From an uncultured Candidatus Nemicrothrix sp. (lineage in GTDB: Bacteria > Actinomycetota > Acidimicrobiia > Acidimicrobiales > UBA8592): a stretch of 6,940 bases of DNA. The DNA lies in the NCBI GenBank assembly GCA_913046155.1, contig CAJWRY010000076.1, forward strand, positions 1 through 6,940. Reading direction: 5' to 3'. The notes below the pieces were generated by a model. The model was not told where the DNA came from, did no database searches, and was given only the letters and a program-made list of their open reading frames with translations. Made by a program: the position numbers and the translations under genes. Of this stretch, positions 5,469-6,940 are shown in pieces; positions within the stretch are counted from its first letter, which is position 1; each line of letters starts with the position of its first letter.

Positions 5469-6929
5469 CTATGGGCTCTTATCAAGGAGCTGAGAATTAT
5501 CATCTGTCTGCGAAATCTGCTGAATTAGATACTCCATACCATCCGTTGGTGAGCCTGCTGCAATAGCTTCTCGTATCTTGCTTCGTAATTGCAGCAAGCT
5601 TTCTTGTTCTGCTTCCGTGTTGAAAGATTCCTCATTCTGAGTATTGGATTTCCTCAAGTCAAGTGCTGGCGCAACGTTAGCGTCAAAGATTTCTTGCGCC
5701 AGATAAATTTCTGAGGTGCTTCCTCCGAGTAGTTCCTGAACTAGCATTTCATCTAATCGCGAGGTCGTACCGCTCATGACGCTCGCTATAACAGTGAGTG
5801 AACCGCCTTCTTCAAGCTTTCTGCCAGCGCCAAAGAACCTCTTAGGAAGATACAAAGCAGACGCATCAAAGTCACTCGAGTTACTTCTTCCATTGTTGCT
5901 GGATATTTGGTTATACGCTCTGGCAAGCGAAGTCATTCCGTCGATGATCACAGCAACATCTTCACCCAGCTCTACCATTCTTTTCGCTCGTTCAATAGTC
6001 AATTCTGCTATTGCAACATGCTCTTCAGGTGATTGATCAAATGTTGAAGCGACTACATCTGACTTGATTAACCAACGTTTCATATCTGTGACTTGCTCCG
6101 GTGGAGTATCAACTAACAATACGAGCTGTTTAACTTCTGAATAATTACTTTCAATTGATTGTGATATTTCTTTAATTAATTCTTCGCGACCTGATCTAGG
6201 GTCAGCGATAATCAAAGCTCTCTGGCCTTTACCGATTGGTGCTACTAAATCTAGCGATCTTGAGGTCATGCTTTCTGGGTCCTCGGGACGTTCTAATTTA
6301 AGTTTTGTATTTGGATATACAGGGGTGAGATCTGCGAAGTCTGGACGGTCAAGTGCGCCATCCACTTGGATTCCGTTTATTGCATCAAGCTGAAGTAAAG
6401 CTGGATTCTTTTCTGATCGATTTGCAGGTCGAAATGCGCCAAGCAGGTGATCTCCTTTTCGAAGCCCATATTGACGAACGAATTTTACTGGCACATATAC
6501 ATCATCTCTGCTTGGAAGAAATCCATTTACCCGCAGAAACCCGTAACCGTCATCTCTGAGGTCTAAGTGACCCTCAGCTGTTACGGGATCACCTGCCCAT
6601 TCCTCCATAGCTTCTTTGCTTTTCCCCTTCCTTCGTCCTTTTCGTCCATTGTTCTCTTCGTTGCCGTTAGTTGTATTAACGTCTTGGGTTGCTTCTGCAC
6701 GGGCATCTGCCATTGGATCGGCAGAATAAGAAGCGTTAGCTGCCGAGCTCTCGTCTTCGGACTGGTTACCGGAGGGACTTTCTCCACCTGCCAATTCAAT
6801 AATTATGTCTACTAGATCTGATTTTGTAGAACGGGAAGTTGGCTTCCCACCCATGGCTTTTGCGATAGCCATTAGGGATTCCTTGTCTTTCGATTCAAGG
6901 TCTTTACGATCTGGAGATTCAGTTGTCAT
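5469..6929 (-). CDS. rho: Rho-family transcription termination factor with degenerate ATPase site (pseudo-Rho)
   Basis: Rho normally forms a hexameric RNA helicase/translocase that ends transcription. The 486-residue frame is intact. In order: a SAP-like Rho_N domain (about 10-48), a low-complexity acidic/Asn/Ser linker with a basic patch GRKGRRKGKSK (95-105), the RNA-binding OB fold (about 118-187, with DGYGFLR and DDVYV retained), and a RecA-type core with PIGKGQRALI, VVASTFD, LARAYN, PKRFFGAGR and EEGGSLTVIAS. By eye-alignment to E. coli Rho, catalytic residues are lost: Walker A APPKAGKT is ADPRSGRE (242-249), Glu211/Arg212 are Thr275/Pro276, Arg269 is Ser334, and Arg353/Arg366 are Asn418/Gln431. 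Walker B Asp330 remains. A start ATG at 6929 follows AAGAGG. It occupies the standard rho position before rpmE. Family membership is certain; termination activity is doubtful. The DNA codons at these sites were re-read and agree. Confidence 0.95.
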   Translation of the reverse strand: MTTESPDRKDLESKDKESLMAIAKAMGGKPTSRSTKSDLVDIIIELAGGESPSGNQSEDESSAANASYSADPMADARAEATQDVNTTNGNEENNGRKGRRKGKSKEAMEEWAGDPVTAEGHLDLRDDGYGFLRVNGFLPSRDDVYVPVKFVRQYGLRKGDHLLGAFRPANRSEKNPALLQLDAINGIQVDGALDRPDFADLTPVYPNTKLKLERPEDPESMTSRSLDLVAPIGKGQRALIIADPRSGREELIKEISQSIESNYSEVKQLVLLVDTPPEQVTDMKRWLIKSDVVASTFDQSPEEHVAIAELTIERAKRMVELGEDVAVIIDGMTSLARAYNQISSNNGRSNSSDFDASALYLPKRFFGAGRKLEEGGSLTVIASVMSGTTSRLDEMLVQELLGGSTSEIYLAQEIFDANVAPALDLRKSNTQNEESFNTEAEQESLLQLRSKIREAIAAGSPTDGMEYLIQQISQTDDNSQLLDKSP

Positions 6930-6931
6930 TA

Positions 6932-6938
6932 TCCTCTT
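6932..6938 (-). promoter_or_regulatory. Shine-Dalgarno of the rho-family gene
   Basis: Minus-strand sequence at the window edge reads GAAGAGGATAATG, giving AAGAGGA immediately before the ATG at 6929 with a short spacing of about three bases. It supports this start and shows that the degenerate rho gene still has a working-looking translation signal. The promoter must lie beyond the window. Confidence 0.6.
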
Positions 6939-6940
6939 CA

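Noticed and set aside
6567..6815. Open frame on the plus strand opposite the rho linker, and similar antisense frames opposite prfA (3541-3996) and rpmE (5102-5380)
   Set aside because: They lie fully opposite well-supported genes, have no recognisable motifs and look like compositional shadows.
5469..6929. Possibility that the odd Rho motifs come from a frameshift or sequencing error
   Set aside because: The altered codons are spread over several hundred bases, each lies within well-aligned flanking Rho sequence in the same frame, and no stop or compensating frame change is present. Substitutions at five or more separate catalytic sites are not explained by one error.

Overview
The window looks like a chromosomal housekeeping segment from a moderate-GC actinobacterium (mid-40s % GC by eye). 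The order rho – rpmE – (hypothetical) – prfA – prmC – tsaC matches the actinobacterial rho–rpmE–prfA–hemK–Sua5 neighbourhood known from mycobacteria. The extra gene between rpmE and prfA, the rpiB gene after tsaC and the modest GC make me favour a marine Acidimicrobiia-type lineage. That placement is inference from memory of synteny and was not checked.

Layout, left to right. Positions 1-842 (+) hold the 3' two-thirds of glyA (serine hydroxymethyltransferase), whose 5' end lies outside the window. A 124-base convergent gap (843-966) follows, with only weak hairpins. The rest of the window reads on the minus strand, so transcription runs from right to left: a rho-family gene (6929-5469), rpmE type B (5394-5125), a 330-residue protein of unknown function (5102-4110), prfA/RF1 (4058-2985), prmC (2992-2087, overlapping prfA by 8 bases), tsaC (2099-1485, overlapping prmC by 13 bases) and rpiB (1407-967). 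No gap exceeds 300 bases. No RNA genes, mobile elements or CRISPR arrays were seen.

Together, the minus-strand genes form a termination/translation operon. RF1 recognises stop codons, PrmC methylates the RF1 GGQ glutamine, TsaC starts t6A modification of ANN-decoding tRNAs, and bL31 is a ribosomal protein. RpiB and GlyA belong to pentose-phosphate and one-carbon metabolism.

The main surprise is the rho gene. Its frame is intact (486 codons), and most of its RNA-binding OB fold and many structural motifs are normal. However, nearly every residue needed for ATP hydrolysis is replaced: the Walker A GKT reads GRE, the catalytic Glu and neighbouring Arg read Thr-Pro, and the Arg-finger position is Gln. 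The canonical rho locus therefore appears to encode a catalytically dead 'pseudo-Rho'. The second unexplained item is the hypothetical protein embedded between rpmE and prfA.
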